Below are positions 1-11,084 of a DNA stretch of 64,000 nucleotides, in pieces (the first letter of the stretch is position 1; each line of letters opens with the position of its first letter). The translations under genes and the position numbers were made by a program. Location: assembly GCA_009746045.1 (NCBI GenBank), contig RPFO01000164.1, positions 1,702,399-1,766,398 on the forward strand. Reading direction: 5' to 3'. The notes beneath the pieces were generated by a model. It saw only the letters and a program-made list of their open reading frames with translations. It did not search any database and was not told the DNA's origin. This DNA is from Mesostigma viride. Lineage: Eukaryota > Streptophyta > Mesostigmatophyceae > Mesostigmatales > Mesostigmataceae.

Positions 1-2490
1 CGATCCGCGGAGGACAACGCGTCCGCTTGCTGGCATATCGTGGTCATGCTGCCGTGGCCAAAGAAAGCACGAAGATCCACGGTGTGCTGCATCGAATCTA
101 TTAAAAACGACGCGATCCCACAGGGAGTGTTCGTGAGTGTGCTTGAGTGTGGTAGCGGCAACAAACTCCATGCGCGCCCCACTAGCCATGAGTGATTGCT
201 GAAGCCCTGGCAGCACACGGTGAGACTTCACATACCCCACACTCCTGCACGTGCAGCTCTTGGCTACCACCACCAGCGTCGCAAACCCACACGGAGGAAT
301 GCACTTACACTGGCGTGTGCAACTTGTCCGAGATAATCCCGCCCGCCTTCACGGTGTAGGCGACCAGCAGCGCGTAGTGAAGGAAGATGTAGGCGGCCCT
401 GCACCAGGTGGGACCCAGCCAACCAGGGAGGCAACCAAGGTGTGGCAAGTGGAATCACATACATGGCTGGAACCGCGGCACACAACCAAATGGCATGGAT
501 GAGCGCTTGTCAGGCAGGCTCTACTAGCCACCGGTGACGTCACTCGCGGCTACGGATCCGTTGGCGCCCCTCGTCAGCATGTTGCATGTCAGCACATACA
601 AGCAGACTATGACTTGCAAGGTGACACTGTGATTGTCCAAGAATAGCTAAAAGCCCATGTGCGCATGCCACCATCGTCTACACGGTACCTTGGCGAGATA
701 CTTCAAGGCTGGTCCACAGCGCAGGTCTAGTCATCAGCGCAAGTGGAGAACCAGAGAAGATGTGCATGCTGGCACCCTGGGCAGGGGAAAACTACATCAT
801 GGCGTGCTCGACAGGTCACACCTTGGCAAAAACTCACATGATGGCTGCCGCCCAGCACCGCCCACGCTATGTGGACACACTCACATGATGGCTGCCGCCC
901 GGCACTGCTATGTGGATGACGAGGCGAGCTGCAAGCGGGCAGCTTCCCCAACCCCAACCCATTAAGCCGGCATGAACAAGTCCTCTTCTGGCATTAGCTA
1001 GGGCTGCCATTAAGCTTAACCGTTGAGCACAGAGCCATGCGTGGTAAATGACCATCCCACAAAAATCTTCCATCAATGTCAATCTAGGGTGTCACGCGAG
1101 GATGTCAACTCAGGCAGCGCGGTCAGACTGCTGATCCACGATCCCCTGACGCTGCCACGCAACTTCACATGCCTGCATGCCCTACCTAGAACCACCCAGC
1201 TCAAAAAGGTTGCCTTGTTAGCCTACCAGGCATACATGAAGACCAGGATCTAGGCCAGCCAAATGCCTGCATACACCACTGGGTGTAGGGCCCCTTAAGC
1301 AAGCCACTTACGAGGACAGCTGGACGCCCCGCTTCCCGATGGTCCTATCGGCCATGGACACCTGGCACAGATGTGGCAAGTGGCAGGCCATGGGAAACAG
1401 AAACTCGAGAGATATCTTTTCAACGCGATGCACGGCAAAACAGTTATCACAACCAGCACGGCGAGCCAAGAGCACGAATCTGCAACAGGCGCTAGAAACC
1501 ACACAGCCAAAAGTGATTGTTTCCACATGACATGCCATCTGTGTCCAAGCTAAGAGATGCTGGCGTAGTGTAACAACAAACAGGCAGCATGAAAAAGCCG
1601 TAGAGCGGCCTGTCGTACAGCATGCTGCTGCTGATGCTGACATCAGCGTCATGAATGTGCTCAACACGATGAAGGAGATGGAGCTACGATATGGCATGCG
1701 GCGGCAGCATGCTTGGGGGGCTGTTCGCCGTGACACGACCCTCCCACAGCAGCCATCCCAGCCAAGCAAGGCGGGTGGTGCACCGGACGCTTTGCCTAAC
1801 ATATATAGTGGCATACTGTGCGCTGACCACGAAGTACTACGCTTGCTGTTGATCATCTGCACCAGATACACAGCGGCACTCCGGGCACCCCACCCTGGCC
1901 CGCATATGGGTGGCAACAGCAAGAAAAGCTTTCTTATCAATGCTATGGGCAGTAAGAAGGCTTCTTGTGTGTGAGCTAGCGTTGAGGGCGCACCAATCAA
2001 TCACCCTGCGCGATGTGTATGGTAATGTGGGTCCCAGCCAATTGAGTATCAGCCCATAGAAGGAAAACAGAAACGCGTCAATGACAAGGCTAAGCAACTG
2101 CCCAAATGGATGTATCCTCCCACACGTGATAGATATCCTAAGATTTGTCTGACGCCCCGCCAACACTCCTGCCCCGGCCCCTTTCCCCCCCCCCCCCCCC
2201 CCAAAAAAAAAACTGCCCAGCCTCCTGCCTGACAACCCAACACCAACAAATTCTCAAGACAAACCTCCTGATTCCGCCCACTGCCCCACCCACGCACCAG
2301 TGAGACGCCTCCCGACCCGAGGTCGCACATGGTGTTGATGTTGACCTCAGCAAGCATAAGGCCCGTTGCCACCTGCCCACAAGACAGCCATGACAGGGCA
2401 GCACGCATGCACACCGTGAGCATTTTAGCACGGGTTGAAGTATCGGAAAAATACCCATCACCTTTATCAAGGAGACACCCATCACCTTTA
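1..2490. other. No gene recognised; short open frames only
   Basis: I see no credible coding region, RNA gene or mobile element here. Open frames on both strands are short and have no recognisable domain. A run of about 18 C followed by 9 A lies near 2,187-2,212. A short local duplication (cacatgatggctgccgccc) occurs near 836 and 882. Confidence 0.5.
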
Positions 2491-2725
2491 TATACGCACT
2501 GATAAACAAACTATTCTTTATATACGCGCTGGTAAACAAACTATTCTTTATATACGCGCTGATAAACAAACTATTCTTTATATACGCGCTGATAAACAAA
2601 CTATTCTTTATATACGCGCTGGTAAACAAACTATTCTTTATATACGCGCTGATAAACAAACTATTCTTTATATACGCGCTGATAAACAAACTATTCTTTA
2701 TATATGCACTGATAAACAAACTATT
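2491..2725. repeat. 30-bp minisatellite, about 8 units
   Basis: The unit reads tatacgcgctgataaacaaa plus ctattcttta and repeats at exactly 30 bp with few substitutions. Because 30 is a multiple of three and the unit lacks stops in some frames, it produces apparent proteins on both strands. I treat those as artefacts. The sequence just upstream (atcacctttatcaaggagacaccc) is itself a partial duplication. Confidence 0.9.
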
Positions 2726-2946
2726 GCAGCCGTTGCACGCGGCATGTGTGCATGGTCATTGTTGTTAACACAAGCTATGGTAAAAAAAGAAAGATAGAAA
2801 GAAAGCTGAGGAAGCTAATAAATAAAAAAACTGCTACCCAAAAGAGAAAGAAAGAAGGTAATAAAGAAAGTCAAGTTTTTCCCGTCGGCTGGTGGATGCA
2901 TTTTGCTTTTCCCAGAGCACATGTAGAGAGTTCAGCATGAATCAGG

Positions 2947-3325
2947 TGAACCACAAGCCAGGTAAGTAAAGAGCCAATTGATTATAGTATTGTCGCATTG
3001 TGAACCACAAGCCAGGTAAGTAAAGAGCCAATTGATTATAGTATTGTCGCATTGTGAACCACAAGCCAGGTAAGTAAAGAGCCAATTGATTATAGTATTG
3101 TCGCATTGTGAACCACAAGCCAGGTAAGTAAAGAGCCAATTGATTATAGTATTGTCGCATTGTGAACCACAAGCCAGGTAAGTAAAGAGCCAATTGATTA
3201 TAGTATTGTCGCATTGTGAACCACAAGCCAGGTAAGTAAAGAGCCAATTGATTATAGTATTGTCGCATTGTGAACCACAAGCCAGGTAAGTAAAGAGCCA
3301 ATTGATTATAGTATTGTCGCATTGT
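2947..3325. repeat. 54-bp minisatellite, 7 near-identical units, each with a 5' splice-site consensus
   Basis: Seven almost identical 54-bp units begin tgaaccacaagccaggtaag. Every unit contains ccag|gtaagt, a perfect plus-strand 5' splice-site consensus. The sequence just upstream of the array could be an exon end, but no flanking gene is identified. Long minus-strand frames across the array arise only because 54 is divisible by three. Confidence 0.9.
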
Positions 3326-3510
3326 TTTATATAATAGTATGTTATTGTATGAATTTGCTGCATCGTGTCTTGGTGCACATTGCCGCATAGCACACTAGTG
3401 GAGTCGAACCATGCCGTGCTTGCCCCCGTCTCTTGTTCCCATGTGGCCTGCTACCGTACTTGGAGAGGTCCAGGTCACTAACGTAACAGAGTGATGTGCT
3501 TTGTCCAGCA

Positions 3511-3690
3511 GACTAGTACGACAACTGGCAGAATAGTGCGACAACTGGCAGACTAGTGCGACAACTGGAAGACTAGTGCGACAACTGGCAGACTAGTGCG
3601 ACAACTGGCAGACTAGTGCGACAACTGGCAGACTAGTGCGACAACTGGAAGACTAGTGCGACAACTGGCAGACTAGTGCGACAACTGGCA
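3511..3690. repeat. 20-bp minisatellite, 9 units
   Basis: The 20-bp unit gactagtgcgacaactggca repeats nine times with one or two substitutions per copy. No gene function is apparent. Confidence 0.9.
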
Positions 3691-4280
3691 AGAACGACAC
3701 AGCCTGTATATCTTGGATTGGATAACGACCGGAATGCGATGGGACACCTGCCAGTGGGAGAACAATGCTGCCGCACAAAAGCAAGACCTGTGTGAGAGCT
3801 GCCCCTTCCACTCCATGCATATGAGAAGAGTCATCATTGTGCACCAACTGTGGGCGCTGGGATCCTCGAGCTCAACACACTGGGCGCTACACACATTGTG
3901 CATAACACCGCAAGCAGAACGCATAGCGCAGAATGCTATAAGCTACATGCTACGAGGTGCACTACACCGCACTGCACACTTGGCAAGGCAACCAACCTCG
4001 TTGGCAACGTTGACAAGTGTGTAGGGCTGTGTACTACATCTTGTAGCACTCAAGAGTATGGCATGACATGCTGGCACCGTGGGCAGATGGCTCACCATGT
4101 ACACCCAGCAGCCGATGCAGGTTGCCGTAGAGGGGACAAAGCCGGACGATTGCGCAACAGCTGGCAGCGCCAGGATGCCCGCGCCCACCTGGCAGGGACG
4201 TGAGCATGGGGCCATTGGCCGGGAGGTGGAGGTAAGAGCCACCAGGCACATCCCCAAGGGTGCAATCAACCGAATAAACG

Positions 4281-4380
4281 AAGAAGGAATGGATGATGAA
4301 GGAATGGATGAAGAAGGAATGGATGAAGAAGGAATGGATGATGAAGGAATGGATTGTGAAGGAATGGGTGACGAACGAAT
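4281..4380. repeat. 15-bp repeat, about 6 units
   Basis: The unit gaaggaatggatgat repeats imperfectly. It encodes Asp/Glu/Gly-rich pentapeptides on plus and Ser/Ile/Pro-rich ones on minus. Neither reading is supported as a gene. Confidence 0.8.
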
Positions 4381-4996
4381 GCCTGTGTCCCTTATGAGCA
4401 CGAGGCAGCTGCGCACGCTGCCATGAGAGGCTTTTGGTGGGAGGGTGAATGAGGGAAAGAAAAAGAGAACCACACACACATACATACACACACATACAAA
4501 AAAAGCAAGGCCAAACTCTAGTGGACAATTGTCAGCAAGATCCACCACTGCCACGATGAATGATGCTGTCACCCAAGGAATAAATCTTTGCGTGCGCCGC
4601 ATGGAGGAAAGAACCACGATTCATCACAGCTGGTGACTGAACGAAAGGTCCATCACCCTGGCAGTAGGTGCAGGTACATGTGACTGATGGAAGTTGGAGC
4701 ATGGGCGGGTGGTAGTTGGAATTGATGAGATCACCACCTCTTCTCTCTTACAAAGTCCAAGTGCAAGGAAGAAACAAACATCCTTTGATGCCCACGTTCA
4801 CCTAGAAAAGTAGCAGTATGATGACCCAGAAGCTAAGTTCACCTGCAAGATCCGAGGGTAGATCCGAGGGTAGACCGAGAGGCATAACCCACCGAGCAAA
4901 GTCGCGACCGTGCAGCCTCGGCCAAAGCTCTTCTCATAACCAACAACCACATGCTGAGAAAAAACGCAACTAGCTACCTACCGTTGTTCCCTGCAG

Positions 4997-5191
4997 GCAA
5001 CGCGTGACAGGTGGCAGCACGGCAGATGATCGCATGACAGGGCCGATCCCGGGAGCAGCCGCGAGGGGACGGGAGGGGAGGGCCCGGCGTGCACAAACAA
5101 GGAGGCAACGCACACCAAAGAGAATTGCCGCGAAGGCGAAGGAGTCATGCGAAGCCAAGTGTGCACTAGCATGCGCGAACGGCAAGCACAA
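4997..5191 (+). CDS. Possible isolated exon, Arg/Lys-rich with three close cysteines
   Basis: A ccctgcag acceptor-like sequence precedes an open stretch that ends at a donor-like caa|gtgggt. The peptide is basic and ends with KESCEAKCALACANGK, with cysteines at four-residue spacing. GC content and third-position bias are higher than in the neighbourhood. I do not recognise the family and cannot place neighbouring exons. It may be a chance open frame. Confidence 0.2.
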
Positions 5192-5225
5192 GTGGGTCAC
5201 TTGTTGGACACCAAGAGAAATATAA

Positions 5226-6335
5226 CATGATTGGCTCAGCAGAGTTACTAGTAAACTTGTGATTGACTAGGACCTACGTTTCTCACTGATCGATTTCAAA
5301 AGCCACCGTATTGGGACACCGGGTATTTCTTGGAGCGCTACCCTGCATGTGATCCCCGCATGTGATGGGGACGATGGGGGTGGCCAGCCCACCATCCCGC
5401 GCCGCCCCAGCAGCTACCTCATTCAAACGTGCAGGCTTCAAGGAATGGCAGCTACGTTAAATGGACAACGTTCAGAGATAAGCTTGGCTATGATGACTAT
5501 GATCCATGGTCGCAGGGCGCCTTACGTCAGTCAACTTTGGCCAAGCCCAGGCACAGGATAAGGGGAACTGGGGAAGGAAAACATGCTTATCGCAAAACCT
5601 GAGAATTTCCAGCCATGCTTGACCCTCGGCACCGCTGACTCACGGCCGTACCCGCACAGCCACACATTACCCACTGCCCATCTAACACAGCTCAGATATA
5701 AGCCAGCCGGCGGCACAGCACCCAAGGACAAGCTCTGAGAGACTGTCGCTTCCCAAAGGGGTACTTGGGTTGCAATAAACCAGCTGGACAAGCATCAAGA
5801 GACTTTGAGACAAGTCACAAGCTCCACGGAACCTCCGTCAGAAATAAAAAATGTTGAAATAGCTAATGCAAAAATAAAAGCATTAAAACAGTGTGAAAAT
5901 CCACATCAACGACTGGTTTGGAACCGCGGAAACCTAATCTGTAACACAGGCCATTGGCCCAGAGCAGTGCACTGTGACGCAGGGACGCAGGTCCGCAGGT
6001 CCGCAGGTCCGCACGCATGTGCGTGGGGGCATGCGGCGACTTCTAATAATGGCAGGAACAGAGGCCCGTGACAACCCATAAACAGCAGCACTGCCATTGG
6101 TTCTGCGCTTCCAGCGCTGGCCACTGGGGCAAAGGGGAACATATGCAGGACAGCCCAGGCACAGCAACAAGACAACATGGCGACAGGGCAAGCAACATGT
6201 TGTAAGAGGGTGCTGACCGTGACCAGGAGGATGCTGGCCAGTAGGCTACCTGCACGGACACCACACGCACAGGCAACAGGGGTTGGCCAGCCAAGCCATG
6301 CGGTGAATGGGCATGATGGGGCGTAAGTGGCTGGG
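5226..6335. other. No gene recognised
   Basis: Nothing supported. Near 5,988-6,013 the octamer caggtccg repeats three to four times. A longer minus-strand frame across here is open mainly because of the tetranucleotide tract that follows. Confidence 0.5.
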
Positions 6336-6682
6336 TGGGTGGGTGGGTGGGTGGGTGGGCGGGCAGGCGGGCGGGCGGGCGGGCAGGCGGGCGGGCGGCG
6401 GGCGGCGGGCGGGCGGGGGCGGGCGGGCGGCGGGCGGGCGGCGGGCGGGCGGGCGGGCGGGCGGGCGGGCGGGCGGGCGGGCGGGCGGGCGGGCGGGCGG
6501 CGGGCGGGCGGGCGGGCGGGCGGCGCGGGCGGGCGGGCGGCGGGCGGGCGGGCGGGCGGGCGGGCGGGCGGGGGCGGGCGGGCGGCGGGCGGGCGGGCGG
6601 GCGGGCGGGCGGGGGGCGGGCGGGCGGGCGGGCGGGCGGGTGGGTGGGTGGGTGGGTGGGTGGGTGGGTGGGCGGGTGGGCA
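6336..6682. repeat. GGGY tetranucleotide tract (gggt flanks, gggc core)
   Basis: About 350 bp of (gggc)n with scattered ggc interruptions is bordered on each side by (gggt)n. The plus strand is an almost continuous series of G3 runs, so stacked G-quadruplexes are possible. Arg/Gly/Ala and Pro/Ala frames on both strands are artefacts of the repeat. Confidence 0.95.
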
Positions 6683-7066
6683 TGTTAATGCAGTCACGTG
6701 CGTATGGGAAGGTACTAGGGTGTGCGCAAGTTTGTTTACCAAATTATGGATAGGCAAAGCATGGGGGGAGAAATCGGGAGGGCAAAAAGGGGCCCAAGGG
6801 GGAAAGGATGTTGTGGAGAACCGGATGCTTAGAAGTATTGGTGGATGCAGGGGTAATGGCTAGATTGACACCCGGGGATTTAATATATGCACACACCGTG
6901 GCAGACATGGTGCATAAATATTACTTCATACTAATGGCATGGCTTGGCATCTACAGAGGAGCTGAACATGCTCAAAGGCGCATGTTCAATGTAAACGATA
7001 CATGGCACGAAGGAAGTATAAATGGTCGCCAACATGACGATAGACGAATCCAAACAAAAAAGCTAC

Positions 7067-7672
7067 TTACTGTGGAAAGGATGGCATCGTAAAGGAATGC
7101 TTTATTTCTACGAAGGGGCAGGACCGAGCTGCAACGGCTTCAAGCCTGCTATCATCGCTATGAAAAGAAGCATCTCCGCCTGTGCAAGAAGGCGAAAGAA
7201 AAGAGAAATATACAAGTAATTGGCCCACATCTCCATTATAAAAACACTTACCGGGCTCGTGTTTTAGACTAGCCTGGTTTAGGTTGGACCAAAGGCGCCA
7301 ACCAGACTTCTCCTGGCGGACGGTAGCTCCATCAAACGAGATCCCAGAGCTGGCCAGAGTCAAAGCTTCTCCATCCGCGTTGCTTTTCCGCGAAGGACCA
7401 AAAATGGGCTCCGCTTCACCGTTCTCTCCGCGCTCCGAATTATCCATGCCTTCCGGGCTTTCGTCCTCAGCGGTTGTCAGCTCCGCGCGTGTGGTGGACG
7501 ACTCTGCTCGACGTCCAAAGCCCCTTCCAAATCGCAGCACGGCATTCCGGAAACCCGTTTGCCGTCGTAGGAAACTAGTTGCAGAAGAAACCACCGTTTT
7601 ACCCGCACTGGAATTGCGCACCACTGCAGCAGCAGGCTGCGTGATAACGCTTTGAACCCGGTTGGAAATCAT
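7067..7672 (-). CDS. Small two-exon gene, probable organelle-targeted protein
   Basis: Exon 1 runs 7,672-7,252 and ends at cccg|gtaagt. Exon 2 runs 7,179-7,067 after a strong acceptor (tctttcgccttcttgcacag). The intron is 72 bp, lacks stops and is divisible by three, so unspliced RNA also reads through (201 against 177 residues). The ATG at 7,672 starts a Ser/Ala/Arg/Val-rich leader without acidic residues for about 55 residues, typical of a mitochondrial or plastid presequence. An acidic stretch (TTAEDESPEGMDNSERGENG) follows. I recognise no domain. The splice pair, presequence and higher GC than the flanks support a real gene; its function is unknown. Confidence 0.5.
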   Translation of the reverse strand: MISNRVQSVITQPAAAVVRNSSAGKTVVSSATSFLRRQTGFRNAVLRFGRGFGRRAESSTTRAELTTAEDESPEGMDNSERGENGEAEPIFGPSRKSNADGEALTLASSGISFDGATVRQEKSGWRLWSNLNQASLKHEPGKCFYNGDVGQLLVYFSFLSPSCTGGDASFHSDDSRLEAVAARSCPFVEIKHSFTMPSFPQ

Positions 7673-9371
7673 TATTCGGGCGTCAGACGTCCAGGGGCTC
7701 GATGTTTGCCTGTCACCACAGGACTAGGGCCGCACAATTAGCATCGTAAAAGAGGTGAGCAACGAATCTGTTTTCTACTCGCCTGCTGCTCTCAGCCCTG
7801 ATTGATGACACAGCCAAGTTGATGACATTGCTACCACGTTGGTTCGGTCGCAGCAGGCCTGCAACATATCCGCTGCGTTCATGTGACCCGCGACGTGCTG
7901 ACACGTGGAATGTTCGTGCGTTACGTGTTGTTGGTGTTGATCTTGCCTACCTTGTGCCATCGCGGAGTGCGGGCTAAAGGGCCAAAGCCATAGCCGGCCA
8001 ATCATTGCCGGTGCGCATTACCGTCCGACTGCCGGCTTCGCGACCGGTTGTTTTCACGTCCATGGTTGGTAATAAGTCGTAATCTGGTTGCATCGCCTAA
8101 GCACATTGCCCCGGCAACGTATGCTTGGTGCATTGTACTGATCCAAAGCCTAGTCAACTTCAGCACCACTGCCAGGATGGGGAGCGCGATTTCCCGTAAC
8201 GTCCTGGGCTTAATTGCCTCGGGCGCGCTCGTAAAATGTGAGATTAATGTAATTCTTTCCTCTGCCTTGTTTTCCCCTTTCAGTTTAATCGCTTGACTTA
8301 CATGGTACACTACGGGGCTCACTCTAGTACCAATGCGCCTGTTTATTGCCTGTATCCACCACGCGCATCGCAGGCTCAGTGGCGTTAATGGATGTATTGG
8401 TGAGTGACGTAACATGTCCGCCTAACAAATTTCGCATGGTGTACTCAGTTGGCTCATTTGCACGTGGAAAGCACCAGAGTGTTGATGGTGATGGTCGTTT
8501 TGCTGCGAGAGCTTCAGTATCTGCATTCCGGCCAGAAATCAAGTGAATTCCTTCATCGATCTTACCCAACGTGAAATCGGGAACGCAACGTGAAATCGGA
8601 ACCATGATTGCTTGTGTGTACATACACGATTGCTTGTGTGTAAGCGACAGCATATTGGGACATTCGGTTACCGTGCAATAAGTGGTTTCCTGTAATAATA
8701 ATGGCACCGCTGGCTCGCGGTAGGCGAACCCAGCATCATTTGAGGGGATAATTATGGATTGTAAGACGTGGCAAGCAATGCAGTGAAGTCTTGAATCTCT
8801 GTAGAAAACGGGAAAGGAAAACGGTGGAAAGGAGGGGGGGATCGAAGAGCGGATGTGGAGGAACGTGGAATGAGCTGATCCTGCAAGAAAGGGATGCCGA
8901 CAGCACATGATCACAATATGATGACCTTGGATGTGAGATGCCGTATGTAGAACGTGCTGATCAGATGCATGGCCTCATTATAGGTAGGCATGGTTCGATG
9001 CTGGTATACATCCAGTTAGAAGAGAGGATCTTGTAACGGATGCTGGAATATGGGATGCTGGTGTAAGAAATGCCGGTGTAAGGAATGCCGGTATGCCAAA
9101 CGCCGGTAAAGGAAATGTTGATGTACAGGAACCTGATATAAGAGATGCTGGTAAATCGAGTGATTGTAAAAAGAATCATGGTTCAAGAAGGTCATTTTGT
9201 GTATGGCTGACTTGCATGGCATGCATTGCCATGCTACCTTGCATTGTCATGCTACAGTGCATCATGACACCGTGCATCGCTATGCTCTTGTCAATTGTCA
9301 TGCCACTGCTGTGAATGCCACTGTGCATATGGTCATGTTACTCCGCATGGCCACGCCACCTCGCCTGGCAG
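7673..9371. other. No firm gene; one doubtful open region and degenerate repeats
   Basis: Around 8,002-8,415 both strands are open for 80-137 codons. The plus reading is hydrophobic and ends near a pyrimidine-rich cccctttcag. I cannot decide which strand, if either, is coding. Upstream exons of the kinase at 9,372 should lie in this interval but I could not identify them. From about 9,015 to 9,165 there is a degenerate 15-17-bp repeat (gatgctggtgtaaga and variants), and from 9,215 to 9,330 a degenerate catgctacc/tgcat repeat. Confidence 0.4.
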
Positions 9372-10194
9372 CTCAAGAAGAAGCTGGTGTCCCCCGACAT
9401 GAGCCGCAAGGTGAGCGGCGCCGTAGCTACTAGCATCTATTCCCTGACATGAGCCGCAAGGTGAGCCGCACCGTAGCTACTAGCATCTTTCCCCCGACAT
9501 GAGCCGCAAGGTGAGCCGCACGGTAGCTACTAGCATCTATCCCCCGACCTGAGCAGCAAGGTGAGCCGCGCAACAGCTAGCCAGTGTACCCCCACATGAG
9601 CTGAGTCGAGTGGTAGCTACTAGTAGCAAGGAACTACAGGGGTAGTTGCTTTCCCAAGGCATTGGGCATGAATGATGGTGCCCCAAGGACCCCCAATGTC
9701 CATCGATGCCTTCATGCTGACATCATCGTGCACTCTCTTCAAAAAAGCCTTCGCCTGACCATCCTCATCATTTGTCTCGTACTCTACAGATCATGCTCTT
9801 ATAAAGGCTGCCATGCCCTGGCACTTTTGTTTTGCTTTGTTATCTTCTCACACCATTTCCTAAGCGCGCTTACTCCTCAGGCAATCCTCCTCTAAGCACT
9901 AGTTCCAGTGCCCATTCGACCACGCTGAACCTGAGGGCTCGGCGCAGTGCCCGAATTTCCTCATCTCAGTCGACACCGCTCCTTCTGGAGTTCCTTCTGG
10001 TCTGTGAGCCCCCTGGAGCTTACATAACCATCTCTAGCGTCATTTTCGGTTTTCCTGCTCTATCAATGAAGACACTGCTTGTACAGGTAAATGTTGTTAG
10101 AATAACTGTTGCATGAGGGGCACACCCCCAGTTTTTGCATACCACTCGCTCATGTCCACATGCGAGCGCCAAGTTGCCTTCATCCCTCCCCCCC

Positions 10195-10225
<31 letters not shown>

Positions 10226-10811
10226 GCAGGGCATCCACATCCTTTGTGGCCAGGTGATTGCACTCTGGAACTTGTATGACACCTCCCATTGGACGTGGAC
10301 GCTCAACGTGGCCATCCCTGCATTCATGGCCGTGAGCTGCACCGTCAAGGGGGCCATCCTGCGGGACAAGCGCGACAAGGATGTGCGCACAATGACCCGC
10401 ACGGGCGACCCGGGGGAGCTGCTGCGCGGGCCCTTGATGTTTGCGCTGGCGTATATCACGCTCGGGCTGGCAGCATTCCGGACACCGGCCGCGGTGGTCG
10501 CCGGCGCAGCGCTCGTGTATGGGGACGGGTTCGCGCCCGTCATGGGGAAACTGTACGGCCGGGGGCATTACCGCGCACTTGGACGCAGCAAGACGCTCAC
10601 AGGGAGCGCGGCATTTGTTGTCGCCACGATCGCGGGCACATCTTTGTTCAGCGCAGTGCTTGGGTACCCGAACTTGGCGGCGCCGGGGGAGTGGGCACGC
10701 GTGGCCGCGGCAACGACCCTGTCGGCGGTGGCAGAGGCGCTCTCGCCGTCGGATGTCGACAATTTTTTGGTGCCTGTGGCGGCGTTTGGGGTGTACAAAG
10801 CGATGAGCTGA
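9372..10811 (+). CDS. Phytol/polyprenol kinase family protein, last two exons
   Basis: Phytol, farnesol and dolichol kinases are membrane CTP-dependent kinases; in plastids they feed tocopherol and prenyl-lipid salvage. The last exon (10,230-10,811, 193 residues) holds family landmarks: GIHILCGQ near its start, GELLRGPL, GDGFAPVMGKLYGR (the GDG motif), a Lys-Thr-Gly step and EALSPSDVDNFLVPV at the C-terminal end, all among hydrophobic helices. An exon ending at 9,410 (AWQLKKKLVSPDMSRK) joins it in phase 0 to give SRK|GIHI, which matches the family RKLVHI signature. The 819-bp intron opens with tandem copies of the exon end and donor, and closes with a run of about 25 T before gcag. The 5' limit of the 9,372 exon and all earlier exons are uncertain. 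Whether the substrate is phytol, phytyl-phosphate or another prenol is unknown. Confidence 0.8.
9391..9625 (+). repeat. 50-bp tandem repeat built from an exon end plus its 5' splice site
   Basis: Four copies and a decayed fifth of a 50-bp unit. It starts cccccgacatgagccgcaag|gt and continues gagccgcaccgtagctac. The first copy is the coding end of the kinase exon (SPDMSRK), so the intron carries at least three extra donor sites. The copies diverge progressively with distance from the exon. Confidence 0.85.
10199..10229 (+). promoter_or_regulatory. Extreme polypyrimidine tract and 3' splice site
   Basis: An uninterrupted run of about 25 T is followed directly by gcag at the start of the last kinase exon. 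It can serve as the polypyrimidine tract. Its length makes it liable to length change. Confidence 0.7.
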
Positions 10812-11084
10812 CTCTGAGCACTTTGGTACGGTAGCAATTTACATGAAGTTGAATACTTGCACATAATTTTTTGGTACCCCGATTTGGTGCCTCGATTTAC
10901 AAATTTTAGCCGCTGGTCGAAAGCTAGCTATATAGCATCAATACTTAAGCAAAAGCGTACACCCACACACAACCGCAAGTACATGCGCACATACTTACGT
11001 TGTTGTTCATGGGATTATACATGCACGTTTATGTACTACTATTTTGTTAGCGCCAGTTTTCCGTATACCTAGGTTATCCTTGTA

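Noticed and set aside
2932-3393. 153- and 148-codon minus-strand frames
   Set aside because: Produced by seven identical 54-bp units; no domain and both frames equally open.
5906-6863. Long Pro/Ala and Gly/Arg frames of 117-283 codons on both strands
   Set aside because: They exist only because the gggc/gggt tract has no stops in several frames at once.
9879-10086. Extra kinase exon between a ctcctcag acceptor and a tacag|gtaaat donor
   Set aside because: It would join in phase, but it interrupts the SRK|GIHI family signature formed directly by the 9,410 and 10,230 junction. It is more likely intron.
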